Assembly (NCBI GenBank): GCA_003249275.1
Contig: QKJO01000041.1
Span: forward strand, 1 to 15,896
From: Spirochaetaceae bacterium
GTDB lineage: Bacteria; Spirochaetota; Spirochaetia; Spirochaetales_E; Spirochaetaceae_B
DNA length: 15,896 nucleotides
Reading direction: 5' to 3'
Shown here: positions 1-6,527 of the stretch, in pieces
Layout of the letters: every line of letters begins with the position of its first letter
Numbering within the stretch: position 1 is the stretch's first letter
Made by a program: the position numbers and the translations under genes
The notes under the pieces: model-generated
Told to the model about the DNA's origin: nothing
What the model saw: the letters and a program-made list of their open reading frames with translations, nothing else
Database searches by the model: none

Positions 1-73
1 TGTATTCCGCAATGAGAGCCGTCACCCTGCTGGTTCCGATGTCCAGTCCTACGACAATATCTTTCTCCGGCAA
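1..73 (-). CDS. ftsA: Cell division protein FtsA, N-terminal fragment (runs off window)
   Basis: Only the first 24 or so codons are inside the window. They read LPEKDIVVGLDIGTSR (the first residue being Met when initiated), followed by a hydrophobic strand. The GLDIGTS signature is the phosphate-1 loop of the actin/Hsp70 fold as found in FtsA, the membrane tether that links the FtsZ ring to the divisome. The likely start is TTG at 73-71, two bases after the ftsQ stop codon. An AGGGAGG ribosome binding site lies at 90-84, about 10 nt upstream and inside the ftsQ tail, which suggests coupled translation. MreB or another actin-like protein is possible from so short a piece, but the position directly after ftsQ in a dcw cluster makes FtsA by far the best call. 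Confidence 0.85.
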   Translation of the reverse strand, partial: MPEKDIVVGLDIGTSRVTALIAEY

Positions 74-75
74 AA

Positions 76-861
76 TCAGTTGCCCTCCCTTGTTTTAAGA
101 ACAACCTGTTCAGTTCTGAAGTCGGCATATTCAATGTCCTTCATCATGCTCCCCGTTTTCAGAGAGTCCAGAACGAGAAGGATCTTTTTCATCAGCGATT
201 CATTCAGCCCCGATGACAGAACCACCGGCAGCCTGTAGGAGCTGACATAGAGACGGAAACCGCTCAACGCATCCCGGTTCAGGCTGATCTCTGAAATCTG
301 GCCGAACAGGAGAGGCGATTTTACCTGCAGCTCCCTGAGATCCTTAAGCAGAGGCATCAGGTTCTCCGGAACAGTCCGGATGCCGTCCCGTTCCTCCGGC
401 ACCAGCCCGGTAAAGACGGGAAGATCCAGTGAGGCCGCGGAACCCGGAAGCTGATAGACCACTCCGTACTCGTCAAATACATAGGGATCTCTGCCGACGG
501 CCGAATCCTGAACGGCAATGCCCAGAGGGTTCCGTCCGTAGAGCATGATTTTCAAAGTACCGGGAAACTGTTTCTCCACATAGGCTTTTCTGATGAGGGC
601 AGAGGTTTCAAATTTTCTGCGGACCTCGTCTTCATTGATGGAGATATAATTTTCCTGTCCCGTGAGCCCCCCCAGTGCCAGAAGTTCATCATCGGGCAGT
701 CCAAGAGAACTTTCCAGAAGGATCTGGCCGATCTGCATCCGGGGAAGGATCAGATAATCCATTATGAGAACACCTGCCAGAAGCAGGAGAAGGACAAGGG
801 CCGCCACGCTGAGGGCTTTCCTGAGAGTTATGATCAGAGAGGGTGCAGTCTGTTCAGCCAC
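76..861 (-). CDS. ftsQ: Cell division protein FtsQ/DivIB
   Basis: This 261-aa bitopic membrane protein of the divisome normally forms a complex with FtsL and FtsB/DivIC. It has a short cytoplasmic tail (residues 1-15), one membrane segment (about 16-39), and then an extracytoplasmic POTRA-like region (about 42-115, containing the VEKQFPGTLKI strand-turn that is typical of POTRA/FtsQ). A beta-rich FtsQ domain of about 140 residues follows. The start is GTG at 861, eight bases inside the end of ftsW. It is preceded by GGAGGTGATG, an almost perfect Shine-Dalgarno match that also lies inside ftsW, so translation is probably coupled. The sequence is divergent, as is usual for this family. The call rests on topology, the POTRA pattern and the position between ftsW and ftsA. 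The length agrees with bacterial FtsQ/DivIB proteins of about 250-280 aa. Confidence 0.88.
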   Translation of the reverse strand: MAEQTAPSLIITLRKALSVAALVLLLLLAGVLIMDYLILPRMQIGQILLESSLGLPDDELLALGGLTGQENYISINEDEVRRKFETSALIRKAYVEKQFPGTLKIMLYGRNPLGIAVQDSAVGRDPYVFDEYGVVYQLPGSAASLDLPVFTGLVPEERDGIRTVPENLMPLLKDLRELQVKSPLLFGQISEISLNRDALSGFRLYVSSYRLPVVLSSGLNESLMKKILLVLDSLKTGSMMKDIEYADFRTEQVVLKTREGN

Positions 862-1996
862 GGCACATCACCTCCCCGCCCGTGCTCTTAAACCGGGAAA
901 AATTGATAAGCAGACCGAAGATCCCCAGGGTCACCAGTGTGGAGGTCCCCCCCGCCGAAAAGAGGGGAAGGGGAATTCCTGTCGCCGGCAGGGCTCCGCA
1001 GACAACAGCCACATTGATCAGGACCTGAAAATAAACGGAAGAGGTGAGACCGAAAGCGGCCAGCCTGACAAAACAGCTCGGGCTTTTCAGTGCCACCGAA
1101 TAGCCTTTGAGGGCAAAAAGAAAGAACAGGGCGAGGATAAAGACGATGCCCGCAAATCCTGTTTCTTCTCCCACAACGGCAAAGACAAAATCCGAATGGG
1201 CGGCAGGCAGTCCGCCGAGCTTTATCTCACCCTGGCCGAGTCCCAGCCCCAGAAAATGTCCGTTCTGAAGAGCCATTCTCGACTTCAGAAGCTGGTACCC
1301 TGCACCGCTCGGATCCGACAGAGGACTGATCCAGGACCGAATCCGCTCCAGACGGTAGGGTTTGGCCATGATCATGGGTATGGCGGACAGGGCGATGGCT
1401 GCGGAACCGGTGGCGATATAGGACCAGCGGATCCCGGCCAGGAACAGAAGAAGTATGGCCAGCAGAAAGACGTAGATGGCCGATGAAAAGTCGTTCTGAA
1501 AGTAGACGATCATTGTCAGCAGCACCGACATGATCAGCACGGGCAGGATGGAGTTGAGGAAATCATCCATTCTGTCCTTCTTCTTGTCCAGGATATGGGA
1601 CACATAGAGGACCAGTGCCACCCGGACCAGTTCGCTGGGCTGAAATGAATTACCGCCGATTTCGATCCATCTCGTTGCGCCTCCGGCAGTACTCCCGACA
1701 CCGGGAATATACGTCAGAAGGTTCAGGAAAATTGTGAAGACGACAAAGGGAATTGTCAGTTTCCTGATGATCCCCAGAGGGATGCGGCTCAGAATGAAAC
1801 TGAAAAGGGTTCCCAGAAGAATCCAGATGATCTGCCGGTTGAAGAAATAGAAGGGATTTCCCGCGGCGATCCTGCCGAAATGATAGGAAGCAGAGAAGAG
1901 AGCGCTCACCCCGGTGCCTGTCAACAGGACCATGATGCCTAAAAGGCCTGAGTCGCTCATTGTGATAACCATACGGTCTGCTTCGAACCGTCTCAT
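854..1996 (-). CDS. ftsW: Septal SEDS peptidoglycan glycosyltransferase FtsW
   Basis: A 380-aa polytopic protein of the SEDS family (FtsW/RodA/SpoVE), which polymerises lipid II into glycan strands. About ten hydrophobic segments can be counted. Family landmarks are GGATRWIEIG and QPSEL (105-123), RLERIRSWISPLSDP (215-229), GYQLLKSRMAL (233-243), GLGLGQG (250-256), the loop LPAAHSDFVFAVVGEETG (263-280) with the conserved Asp269 thought to be catalytic, and ATGIPLPLFSAGG (338-350). FtsW is preferred over RodA because of its place between mraY and ftsQ. Two positions deviate from the usual pattern: the QPD-G-T motif reads QNDFSS (167-172), and S-Y-G-G near the C-terminus reads SAGG. The start is ATG at 1996, with AGGAG about 12 nt upstream. 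Met9 is an alternative start. No ftsI is adjacent, so its partner transpeptidase must be encoded elsewhere. Confidence 0.93.
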   Translation of the reverse strand: MRRFEADRMVITMSDSGLLGIMVLLTGTGVSALFSASYHFGRIAAGNPFYFFNRQIIWILLGTLFSFILSRIPLGIIRKLTIPFVVFTIFLNLLTYIPGVGSTAGGATRWIEIGGNSFQPSELVRVALVLYVSHILDKKKDRMDDFLNSILPVLIMSVLLTMIVYFQNDFSSAIYVFLLAILLLFLAGIRWSYIATGSAAIALSAIPMIMAKPYRLERIRSWISPLSDPSGAGYQLLKSRMALQNGHFLGLGLGQGEIKLGGLPAAHSDFVFAVVGEETGFAGIVFILALFFLFALKGYSVALKSPSCFVRLAAFGLTSSVYFQVLINVAVVCGALPATGIPLPLFSAGGTSTLVTLGIFGLLINFSRFKSTGGEVMCRG

Positions 1997-2015
1997 TTCA
2001 AACAGAATCTCCTTT

Positions 2016-3095
2016 TTACTGAATTTTCAGGGTCGACAGACCGAGGATGGCAAACATGCCGCCCAGAATCCAGAATCGTGCCACAACCTTGCTTTCCGCC
2101 CAGCCCATCAGCTCGAAATGGTGATGGAGGGGCGCCATTTTAAAAACCCGTTTACCCGTTTTCTTGAATGAATAGACCTGAATCATCACCGATACGGTCT
2201 CTATGACGAAGACACCGCCGATGATGACAAGCAGTATTTCTTTTTTAAGGATCAGAGCCAGAGTCGCCAGAAAGCCCCCCATGGAGAGACTGCCCGTATC
2301 TCCCATCATGATTTCCGAGGGATGGCAGTTGAACCAGAGGAAGCCGACGCAGGCGCCCAGAAGGGCAAAACTGGCGACTGTCAATTCCCCGGCTCCCGAG
2401 AGAAAAGGAATCTGAAGATAATCGGCAAATACGGCATGACCAGTCAAGTAAGCAATTGCTGTAAAAGCAATTAAAGCGATTATCATAAGGCCGGTCGCCA
2501 GCCCGTCAAGGCCGTCTGTCAGATTCACGGCATTGGAAAAACCCACAAGAAGAAAAACGCCGAAGGGGATATAGAGGATGCCGAGATCCAGAACGGGATT
2601 CTTGAGAAAGGGCAGATACAGAAGAGTGGTCTGATCATTTCTGAAAAGGAAAAGGATGATCATCACAGCGGATGAGACGATCAGCTGGCCCCAGAGCTTG
2701 AAACCCGACCTGAGCCCGTCGGAGCTCTTTCTTGAAATTTTAAGATAGTCGTCCAGAAATCCAAGGATTCCGAAGCCGAGGAGTGAAACCAGAATGACCC
2801 AGCTGTAATATTCTGTGAGATCCTGCCACAGGAGGACGGACAGGGTTACGGACAGGACGATCAGAACGCCCCCCATGGTGGGAGTTCCGGCCTTGGTCAG
2901 ATGAGTTTCGGGGCCGTCGTTGCGGACTTCCTGACCCAGCTTGAGTCTCGTCAGAATGCGGATAACCCGGGGACCGAACATAAATGAGATCAGCAGAGCG
3001 GTCACGGCGGCATAGGCGGACCTGAAGCTGATATATTTGAATATATTGAAAAATGAAAAATACTTGACAAGCGGATAAAAAATCGCTTCGAACAT
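2016..3095 (-). CDS. mraY: Phospho-N-acetylmuramoyl-pentapeptide transferase MraY
   Basis: A 359-aa integral membrane enzyme that transfers phospho-MurNAc-pentapeptide from UDP to undecaprenyl phosphate, giving lipid I on the inner face of the membrane. All hallmark motifs are present: NDGPETHLTKAGTPTMGG (59-76), the DD pair in LGFLDDYLKI (Asp115, Asp116), NLTDGLDGLATG (191-202), EIMMGDTGSLSMGG (261-274, with the third key Asp at 266) and the HHH triad in APLHHHFELMGW (321-332). About ten membrane segments are visible. The length matches the family norm of about 360 aa. The start is ATG at 3095, with GGGAGGGG just upstream. The 84 nt between murF and this gene is the widest gap in the operon. 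It holds a short CTGC/GCAG hairpin but no convincing gene or promoter. Confidence 0.97.
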   Translation of the reverse strand: MFEAIFYPLVKYFSFFNIFKYISFRSAYAAVTALLISFMFGPRVIRILTRLKLGQEVRNDGPETHLTKAGTPTMGGVLIVLSVTLSVLLWQDLTEYYSWVILVSLLGFGILGFLDDYLKISRKSSDGLRSGFKLWGQLIVSSAVMIILFLFRNDQTTLLYLPFLKNPVLDLGILYIPFGVFLLVGFSNAVNLTDGLDGLATGLMIIALIAFTAIAYLTGHAVFADYLQIPFLSGAGELTVASFALLGACVGFLWFNCHPSEIMMGDTGSLSMGGFLATLALILKKEILLVIIGGVFVIETVSVMIQVYSFKKTGKRVFKMAPLHHHFELMGWAESKVVARFWILGGMFAILGLSTLKIQ

Positions 3096-3179
3096 GTCCC
3101 CTCCCGAACATCAACAACATCCCCTCTGCACAGCAGATGGTCTATTTCAAAGTCATGATTCCCCGAACCCGATAAAGAT

Positions 3180-4586
3180 TCAGGATATTTGCTGCCTGCT
3201 CTCCTCCATAAGAGGAGCCGTCAGGCGCTCCAGCTCCATTCCCCGGGACCCTTTCAACAGAACAAGATCGCCCGGTCTGACCGCCGTCAGCAGCTGCCGT
3301 TCAAGAGTGTGATAGTCGTCGGTGTGACTGACACTCCTTCCCGCGCTGATGCACTCCTGCGCCGCCGCCTTCATCTCGGCGCCGAAGAAAAACACATAAT
3401 CAAAAGGACTGTCGGTTAAAGCCCTTCCGATGGATCTGTGTGCTTCTTCACTCTCTTCACCCAGTTCCAGCATATCGCCCAGAACAAGGATTCTCCGGCC
3501 CTTAACCGGCATCTCAGAGATCATCCTGACCGCGGCCAGGACCGAATCGGGATTGGCGTTATAGCAGTCCAGCACCAGATCAACCCTGCCCTTCAGGATC
3601 TGACTTCTGCCGAATTCGGCCGTCATCCCCTCCAGACCCGATTTGATATGATCCCATTCCGCTCCCAGATACCTGCAGACAGCAACGGCAGCCAGTGCAT
3701 TGTTCAGATTATGGACTCCCGGCAGAGGCAGTTTCACAGTGCAGTCGGTAAGCACCAGCTCCTGCCCCTCCAGGCCCAGATCGCGAACTTCAACAAGCTC
3801 CGGAAGAGACCTCACTCCGAACCGGAAGAGCTGTCCCTTCAAATTTTCTGCAAGGATATCGGAAAATTTTTCATTTTCAAACAGGAAGGCCGCATTGGTT
3901 TCATCAAAATAGGAGAATATTTTCCTCTTCTCTTCGGCAATCCTTCTTCTGCTGCCCAGATACCCTATATGGGCGCTTCCGATATTGGTCACAAGGGCGA
4001 CATCGGGTCTGGCCACTTCCGCCAGAACATCCATCTCCCCTATATGATTGATTCCCATCTCCAGAACGGCAAAGTCATACTCCCTGTCCATCCTGAGCAC
4101 CGTCAGGGGAAGCCCGATCTCGGAGTTCAGATTGCCGGGATTTTTATAGGTTCTCCCCATCACGGAGAGAATGGAGGCAATCATTTCCTTGGTCGTAGTC
4201 TTTCCGTTGCTTCCCGTAACTCCCACAACTCTGGTCCCCGAAAATCGGGACATGTGAAGCGCCGCCAGCTCCTGCATTTTTTTAAGTGTGTCATCCACAG
4301 GAAAAAACAGGACATGATAGGCGGATGACCAGCTCTGAAGAGTTTCAGAATGAGCTTCAGCCCAGGACTTTTCAACCAGCACAGCCGTGGCTCCCGCCTT
4401 GAGGGCCGGCTCAATATGGTGATGACCGTCGGTCCTCTCTCCCTTCAGAGGGACAAAGAGAGACCTGGCAGAGGCTTCCCGTGAGTCGATGCAGACCGAT
4501 ACCGGTTCATCGCACAGCTCTCTGTCTCCCAGAAAGAAACCGCCCGACAGTTTCAGAAGTTCATGAAAACTCAAGGGTGAAATCAC
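3180..4586 (-). CDS. murF: UDP-MurNAc-tripeptide:D-Ala-D-Ala ligase MurF
   Basis: A 468-aa cytoplasmic Mur ligase that adds D-alanyl-D-alanine to UDP-MurNAc-tripeptide with ATP hydrolysis. Three domains are seen. The N-terminal substrate domain contains DSREASARSLFVPLKGERTDGH (34-55 region). The central ATPase has the P-loop GVTGSNGKTTTKE (122-134), NPGNLNSEIGLPLT (149-162), LEMGINHIGEM (175-185) and the EEKRKIF lysine region (218-224). The C-terminal ligase domain has LDCYNANPDS (339-348) and LLKGSRGMELE. NPGNLNSE and CYNANP are typical of MurF rather than MurC, MurD or MurE. The start is GTG at 4586, overlapping the ftsL stop by 4 nt (GTGA), with AAGGAGG about 5 nt upstream. The overlap implies translational coupling to ftsL. 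MurE, the enzyme one step earlier in the pathway, is not in this cluster. Confidence 0.96.
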   Translation of the reverse strand: MISPLSFHELLKLSGGFFLGDRELCDEPVSVCIDSREASARSLFVPLKGERTDGHHHIEPALKAGATAVLVEKSWAEAHSETLQSWSSAYHVLFFPVDDTLKKMQELAALHMSRFSGTRVVGVTGSNGKTTTKEMIASILSVMGRTYKNPGNLNSEIGLPLTVLRMDREYDFAVLEMGINHIGEMDVLAEVARPDVALVTNIGSAHIGYLGSRRRIAEEKRKIFSYFDETNAAFLFENEKFSDILAENLKGQLFRFGVRSLPELVEVRDLGLEGQELVLTDCTVKLPLPGVHNLNNALAAVAVCRYLGAEWDHIKSGLEGMTAEFGRSQILKGRVDLVLDCYNANPDSVLAAVRMISEMPVKGRRILVLGDMLELGEESEEAHRSIGRALTDSPFDYVFFFGAEMKAAAQECISAGRSVSHTDDYHTLERQLLTAVRPGDLVLLKGSRGMELERLTAPLMEESRQQIS

Positions 4587-4858
4587 GGCTCCTCCTTCTG
4601 GAGAAGAATGATATCTCCCGGTTCCGCTTTTCTAAGATCGCCGTTCTCCTCGGCAAGTTCTCCCACCCGTGAAGGGGAACTGTAAACGGCGACGGCCGCC
4701 AGGGCTCTTTTATTCCGTTCCACAAGATCAAGCTGCTGCACCTGCAGCGAGGCCAGATCATCCTGAAGCTGCTGATAACGGAAACTCTGCCATACATTGA
4801 GACAGAGAAGGACAGGGAAAAGGAGGAGAAAAAGGGTTCTCAGTATTTTCTTAAACAT
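4583..4858 (-). CDS. ftsL: FtsL-like bitopic division protein
   Basis: A 91-aa protein with a basic cytoplasmic start (MFKKILRT), one membrane segment (about 7-22) and a heptad-like stretch (QQLQDDLASLQVQQLDLVER, about 29-48) that would form a coiled coil. A short tail ends in PGDIILLQKEEP. Size, topology and position between rsmH and murF are those of FtsL, which pairs with FtsB/DivIC and FtsQ to recruit and activate the septal synthase. Primary sequence in this family is barely conserved, so the assignment is by topology and synteny. A DivIC/FtsB-type role is possible. The start ATG at 4858 lies 8 nt inside the end of rsmH, with GGAGAG upstream in the rsmH coding sequence. ftsI, which usually follows ftsL, is missing. 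Confidence 0.78.
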   Translation of the reverse strand: MFKKILRTLFLLLFPVLLCLNVWQSFRYQQLQDDLASLQVQQLDLVERNKRALAAVAVYSSPSRVGELAEENGDLRKAEPGDIILLQKEEP

Positions 4859-5816
4859 AGGGATCTCTCCAGAAATCAGAGATCCTTCTGGCGACCCGGA
4901 ATTTTGAACTCCTGGAAGCCGGATTCACTTTGATTTCGGCATCACCCGGCACCACCGGTTTACGGGTAAGGATATCCAGAACCCTGGCGCCGCCGCAGGT
5001 GCAGCGGGGCTGCTGGGGAGGACAGATGCAGTCACGGAACATATCTTTGAAAAAATGCTTCACAATCCTGTCTTCAAGAGAGTGAAAGGTTATGACGCCC
5101 AGAAGTCCGCCGGGATTCAGTGCCCGGGCGGCATTGGTCAAAGCCGAAGTCAGCCGGTCCAGCTCACCGTTCACTGCTATCCGGATAGCCTGAAAACACC
5201 TGGTGGCCGGATGGATGCGGCCGTGCCGATAGACGGAAGGCACGGAACGTGAAATGACCTCGGCCAGCTGAAAAGCGCTCTCCAGAGGCTGCTCCGTCCG
5301 GGACCGGACGATGGCGGCGGCGATTCTGCGGGAATACCGCTCCTCACCGTAGGTAAAAAAGAGATCCGCCAGATCCTTTTCATCATATTCATTGACAATA
5401 CGGGAGGCTGACAGGGGATTTTCAGGATTCAGACGCATATCCAGCGGCTCGTCCTTGCTGAAGGTGAACCCGCGGCCGCTCTTTTCATAGTGAAACATGC
5501 TGATTCCCAGATCCATAAGGATTCTGTCGGGACGGGGTTTTCCGGCATGATCACCGAAGTAGCTGTCGAAATAGGTATGTACAAAGCCGACTCTGTCCCC
5601 GAAGGGCGCCAGCCTCTCTTTCGCTTTATTCTGAATTTCAGGATCCGCATCCAGACCGATGACCCTGAGGTCGGGAAACCTTGTAAGAAATTCCAGAGAA
5701 TGACCGCCCTCGCCCATTGTGCAGTCCACAAGCAGCTGATCCGGCCCGGAAGGGGCAAGAAGAGAACAGACTTCGTCTTTCATGATTGAAAAATGTACGT
5801 ATTTCTTCTCTTCCAT
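4851..5816 (-). CDS. rsmH: 16S rRNA m4C1402 N4-methyltransferase RsmH (MraW)
   Basis: A 321-aa SAM-dependent enzyme that methylates N4 of C1402 in 16S rRNA at the ribosomal P site. Motifs are YVHFSIMKDEV (6-16), the SAM loop VDCTMGEGGHS (30-40), GLDADPE (54-60), ILMDLGISMFHY (99-110), GRGFTF (114-119), LDMRLNPENPLS, HPATRCFQAIRIAVNGEL and GVITFHSLEDRIVK. The Cys-rich CICPPQQPRCTCGG insert and the KFRVARRI end are also typical of the family. The reading frame is open further upstream, to 5933, but those residues lie inside mraZ and look nothing like the family. ATG at 5816, one base after the mraZ stop, gives the standard N-terminus and length. Its Shine-Dalgarno is weak (GGGG), so it probably depends on ribosomes arriving from mraZ. 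Confidence 0.96.
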   Translation of the reverse strand: MEEKKYVHFSIMKDEVCSLLAPSGPDQLLVDCTMGEGGHSLEFLTRFPDLRVIGLDADPEIQNKAKERLAPFGDRVGFVHTYFDSYFGDHAGKPRPDRILMDLGISMFHYEKSGRGFTFSKDEPLDMRLNPENPLSASRIVNEYDEKDLADLFFTYGEERYSRRIAAAIVRSRTEQPLESAFQLAEVISRSVPSVYRHGRIHPATRCFQAIRIAVNGELDRLTSALTNAARALNPGGLLGVITFHSLEDRIVKHFFKDMFRDCICPPQQPRCTCGGARVLDILTRKPVVPGDAEIKVNPASRSSKFRVARRISDFWRDPYV

Positions 5817-5817
5817 A

Positions 5818-6276
5818 CTACAACCCCAGGTCTCCCATACCGGAAAGACTGTTCCATCCATCCTTGACTGACTGGGAACAGGCTTCTTCATACTCTTCGT
5901 AAATCCGCTCGTCCCAGATCTCCATATGATCATCCATTCCGATCAGCGCACACTCCCTGTTGAGTCCGACAGACTTCATCAGGGCGGGGATCAGCTTGAT
6001 ACGTCCGTTCTTATCAATGGCAACTTCTTCCGCGGGGGCGATCAGACGTCGGTAGATCATCTGATACTGATCGTTGAACAGGGACTTTCTGCTGCTGAGC
6101 CCTTCCACCAGTCTGTCCCACTGCTCTACGGGGAACAGCCACAGACAGCGGTCGACGCTCTTTGTCAGCATCAGGGAATCCACGGGAACCAGGCTTCTCA
6201 GCTTGGCGGGAAGCATCATACGGCCTTTTTCATCCAGAGTCGTATTGTACTGTCCTCGAATCCCCTTTATTTCCAC
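5818..6276 (-). CDS. mraZ: Transcriptional regulator MraZ
   Basis: A 152-aa protein with the tandem SpoVT-AbrB-like (double swapped-hairpin) fold of MraZ. Two copies of the defining D-x-x-G-R motif are visible: TLDEKGRMMLPAKLR (13-27) and AIDKNGRIKLIPAL (near residues 88-101). MraZ assembles into a ring and binds repeated TGG-type boxes in front of its own operon, repressing it in the bacteria studied. Such boxes are present here immediately upstream. The start chosen is GTG at 6276 (VEIKGIRGQYNTTLDEK), which gives the usual N-terminus. A GGGGA that could act as a weak ribosome binding site sits about 14 nt upstream, inside one of the operator boxes. This is the first gene of the dcw operon, and its stop is one base before the rsmH start. 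Confidence 0.95.
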   Translation of the reverse strand: MEIKGIRGQYNTTLDEKGRMMLPAKLRSLVPVDSLMLTKSVDRCLWLFPVEQWDRLVEGLSSRKSLFNDQYQMIYRRLIAPAEEVAIDKNGRIKLIPALMKSVGLNRECALIGMDDHMEIWDERIYEEYEEACSQSVKDGWNSLSGMGDLGL

Positions 6277-6310
6277 AATTTTCTACTTTTCCCCACTTTT
6301 TACCACTTAA
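6271..6310 (-). promoter_or_regulatory. MraZ operator: four boxes at 10-bp period
   Basis: Read on the minus strand, this stretch splits into four consecutive 10-mers: TTAAGTGGTA, AAAAGTGGGG, AAAAGTAGAA and AATTGTGGAA. The core TGG (TAG in the third) recurs at 6305, 6295, 6285 and 6275, exactly one helical turn apart. This matches the published MraZ site design of TGGGN boxes separated by 5-nt spacers. The array begins just downstream of the -10 element and ends across the mraZ GTG start codon, so bound MraZ could block both promoter escape and ribosome access. The repeats are seen directly. Binding by MraZ is inferred from the known site design. Confidence 0.85.
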
Positions 6311-6314
6311 TTCC

Positions 6315-6343
6315 ATAATAGGCACCTAAATTTGGATTGTCAA
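6315..6343 (-). promoter_or_regulatory. Sigma70-type promoter of the dcw operon
   Basis: On the minus strand, TTGACA (6343-6338, consensus -35) is followed by a 17-bp spacer and TATTAT (6320-6315, -10 with one mismatch). Transcription should start near 6308, giving a leader of about 30 nt that consists almost entirely of MraZ boxes. This is the strongest promoter-like sequence in the window, as expected for an essential operon held in check by its own repressor. Confidence 0.85.
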
Positions 6344-6417
6344 CATAGATTCAGAAAGTGAATTCCCTAATTATCAAATAGACAGAAAAACACCACACAT
6401 ATGTTTAGCTTATGGCC

Positions 6418-6450
6418 AATAAAAAACCCCGGATGAAAATTCCGGGGTTT
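6418..6450 (-). terminator. Intrinsic terminator after the glucan operon
   Basis: A perfect 10-bp inverted repeat (6424-6433 with 6441-6450, core CCCCGGA/TCCGGGG, 7-nt loop) is followed on the minus strand by TTTTTTATT. This is a classic rho-independent terminator for the branching-enzyme operon. It also insulates the mraZ promoter, about 75 bp further on, from read-through. Confidence 0.88.
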
Positions 6451-6454
6451 ACTA

Positions 6455-6517
6455 CGGCCTGAGAGGCCGGATGAAAAAAAACATTTATACATTTTTAAGG
6501 GGCCTTCGACGGGCCCC
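6455..6517 (-). terminator. Two additional hairpins before the main terminator
   Basis: Between the branching-enzyme stop and the main terminator are two further inverted repeats. One is GGGGCC/GGCCCC (6499-6504 with 6512-6517, 7-nt loop), followed on the minus strand by TTAAAAAT. The other is CGGCCT/AGGCCG (6455-6460 with 6464-6469, 3-nt loop). Neither is followed by a good T-run in the minus direction, so they may be weak terminators or 3'-end stabilising structures. Confidence 0.5.
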
Positions 6518-6527
6518 CGAATCAGTC

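Noticed and set aside
764..1486. Plus-strand open frame of about 240 codons opposite ftsW and ftsQ
   Set aside because: It is highly Arg/Gly/Gln-rich and antisense to a hydrophobic membrane protein, the expected shadow of Leu/Ile/Phe-rich codons.
2740..3120. Alternative minus-strand frame overlapping the start of mraY
   Set aside because: It is in a different frame from MraY, translates to an Arg/Ser/Pro-rich sequence and covers MraY motifs that are clearly real in the other frame.
3096..3179. Possible small gene or promoter between murF and mraY
   Set aside because: The frames here are only a few codons long and no -35/-10 pair is convincing. Only a short CTGC/GCAG hairpin and the mraY ribosome binding site are seen.
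3438..4328. Plus-strand open frame of about 296 codons opposite murF
   Set aside because: It is antisense to a complete MurF with all motifs. Its translation is low-complexity, His/Gln/Gly-rich and unlike any family.
5817..5933. Extended N-terminus for RsmH
   Set aside because: The extra 39 codons lie wholly inside mraZ and do not resemble the family. ATG at 5816 gives the standard RsmH start.
6271..6310. Short direct repeats considered as a CRISPR-like or satellite repeat
   Set aside because: The units are only 10 bp, four in number, without spacers, and match MraZ operator design directly in front of mraZ.
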